A stretch of DNA of 15,087 nt, taken from Bacteroidaceae bacterium (lineage in GTDB: Bacteria > Bacteroidota > Bacteroidia > Bacteroidales > Bacteroidaceae). Both the position numbers and the translations under genes were made by a program. This document shows positions 14,441 through 15,087 of this stretch, one piece after another. The notes under the pieces were generated by a model that ran no database searches, was not told the origin of the DNA, and was given only the letters and a program-made list of their open reading frames with translations. Location: contig JAEDMP010000060.1 in assembly GCA_016302965.1 (NCBI GenBank), forward strand, positions 1 to 15,087, in the 5' to 3' direction. How positions within the stretch are numbered: position 1 is the first letter of the stretch; each line of letters begins with the position of its first letter.

Positions 14441-14962
14441 ATGAAAGATAGAATAAGAGAAGTAATGGAGTCGCAAAAAATGACTCAGAATGACTTTGCC
14501 AAATTCATCGGGATGTCGGCTGGTTCGCTTAGTGGAATCTTTACCGGAAGAACCAAACCAACCCTGAATATCGTAGAAGCCATCAAAAAGAGAATTCCCA
14601 ACATCAATACCGACTGGTTGATGTTCGGGGTGGGTACCATGTTTGAACAGGCAGGCAAAGAAGATGCCGGTCATGATGTCGGCCAGACTTATCGTGATAG
14701 CTTGTTCAACTTCGATGAGGATCCTGAACAACAGAATCCTCTACCTGCATCAGCGTCTGCTGCGCAACAGATGGTAGAGACAGCTATGCAAACCAGGAAT
14801 AGGCAGATACAAGAACAACGCCCAGTGGTAACCAACCAACAGAGGGAGATTGTTAGGCAAGAAGTGAAGTATGTAGAGCGTCCACAACGTCAAATTACTG
14901 AAATTCGAATTTATTTTGATGATCTTACCTATGAAACCTTTGTACCTGACAAAGGAAAATAG
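14441..14962 (+). CDS. XRE-family helix-turn-helix regulator
   Basis: This 173-residue protein begins with a Cro/C1-type helix-turn-helix domain (about 3-65). MTQNDFAKFIGMSAGSLSGI forms the DNA-binding helices, and NTDWLMFGVGTMF is a common end to this domain in Bacteroidetes. A polar linker rich in Q, A, E and R follows (about 75-145), probably disordered. The protein ends with a short hydrophobic-polar segment (EIRIYFDDLTYETFVPD) that looks like a separate strand-forming motif, perhaps for dimer or partner contact. The ATG at 14441 is preferred over an in-frame TTG two codons upstream. There is no toxin, phage or conjugation gene within the window, so it may be a chromosomal housekeeping regulator. 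Confidence 0.9.
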   Translation: MKDRIREVMESQKMTQNDFAKFIGMSAGSLSGIFTGRTKPTLNIVEAIKKRIPNINTDWLMFGVGTMFEQAGKEDAGHDVGQTYRDSLFNFDEDPEQQNPLPASASAAQQMVETAMQTRNRQIQEQRPVVTNQQREIVRQEVKYVERPQRQITEIRIYFDDLTYETFVPDKGK

Positions 14963-15087
14963 GCGTTGAGTCTTTCCGGAATGTGGTTATAATGTACGTG
15001 TGCGTAAATATAATTAGGTATTTCGAAATTTGCCAATTGATTTACATCAATTTCATGCTATAAAACATGCTTTTTTTGAAAATTTCT
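14963..15087. other. Non-coding right edge
   Basis: These 125 bp hold no gene or clear terminator. A direct repeat CATGCT is visible near the end (one copy within the final TTTCATGCTATAAAACATGC), followed by a T run. The stretch may be the start of the next upstream region. Confidence 0.4.

Noticed and set aside
14441..14962. Prophage or toxin-antitoxin module around the XRE regulator
   Set aside because: No partner toxin, integrase or phage gene is visible within the window; the regulator stands alone.

Overview
The window looks like chromosomal DNA of a Bacteroidales bacterium, most likely Prevotella or a close relative. The reasons are the repeated Bacteroidetes-type promoters (TTTG, about 19-24 bases, then TAnnTTTG), the lack of clear Shine-Dalgarno sites, a streptopain-like C10 protease carrying a BspA-type leucine-rich repeat and a type IX secretion-like C-terminal domain, and a two-ExbD proton-channel operon. 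Most genes belong to recognisable families. I see no convincing new multigene defence or biosynthesis system. The least expected object is a small gene-free transposable element near the left end.

Bases 1-627 hold no protein gene. A 431-bp element (79-509) has 39-bp terminal inverted repeats and an exact 8-bp target duplication. It carries an internal 62-bp palindrome and a 23-bp tandem repeat. The GTAA start and 8-bp duplication suggest a non-autonomous IS66-type element. It sits just upstream of the promoter of a tRNA-Ser(GGA) gene (628-715), which is followed by a hairpin terminator.

Bases 842-4486 carry a single transcription unit with its own promoter and terminator, encoding a secreted C10 cysteine protease. 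Bases 4657-7185 are a tight operon with overlapping genes: exbB, a four-helix membrane protein, exbD and a second exbD. It is a proton-driven energiser for the outer membrane, with no tonB nearby. An Lrp/AsnC-type regulator follows as its own unit. The next run is a Nif3-family protein and, 2 bases later, a coiled-coil zinc-ribbon protein. A long hairpin then precedes a predicted outer-membrane protein with an N-terminal ComEA-like helix-hairpin-helix domain.

On the minus strand, a small HsdR_N-type (PD-(D/E)xK) protein converges on the helix-hairpin-helix gene with a 41-bp overlap. It diverges from holA (DNA polymerase III delta) through two promoters whose predicted transcripts overlap at their 5' ends. 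After holA there is about 1 kb without convincing genes: first a strong orphan terminator, then very AT-rich DNA. An XRE-family regulator follows, with a palindrome lying over its -7 box. The exb and protease genes appear visibly more GC-rich than holA and the right end; I have not computed this.
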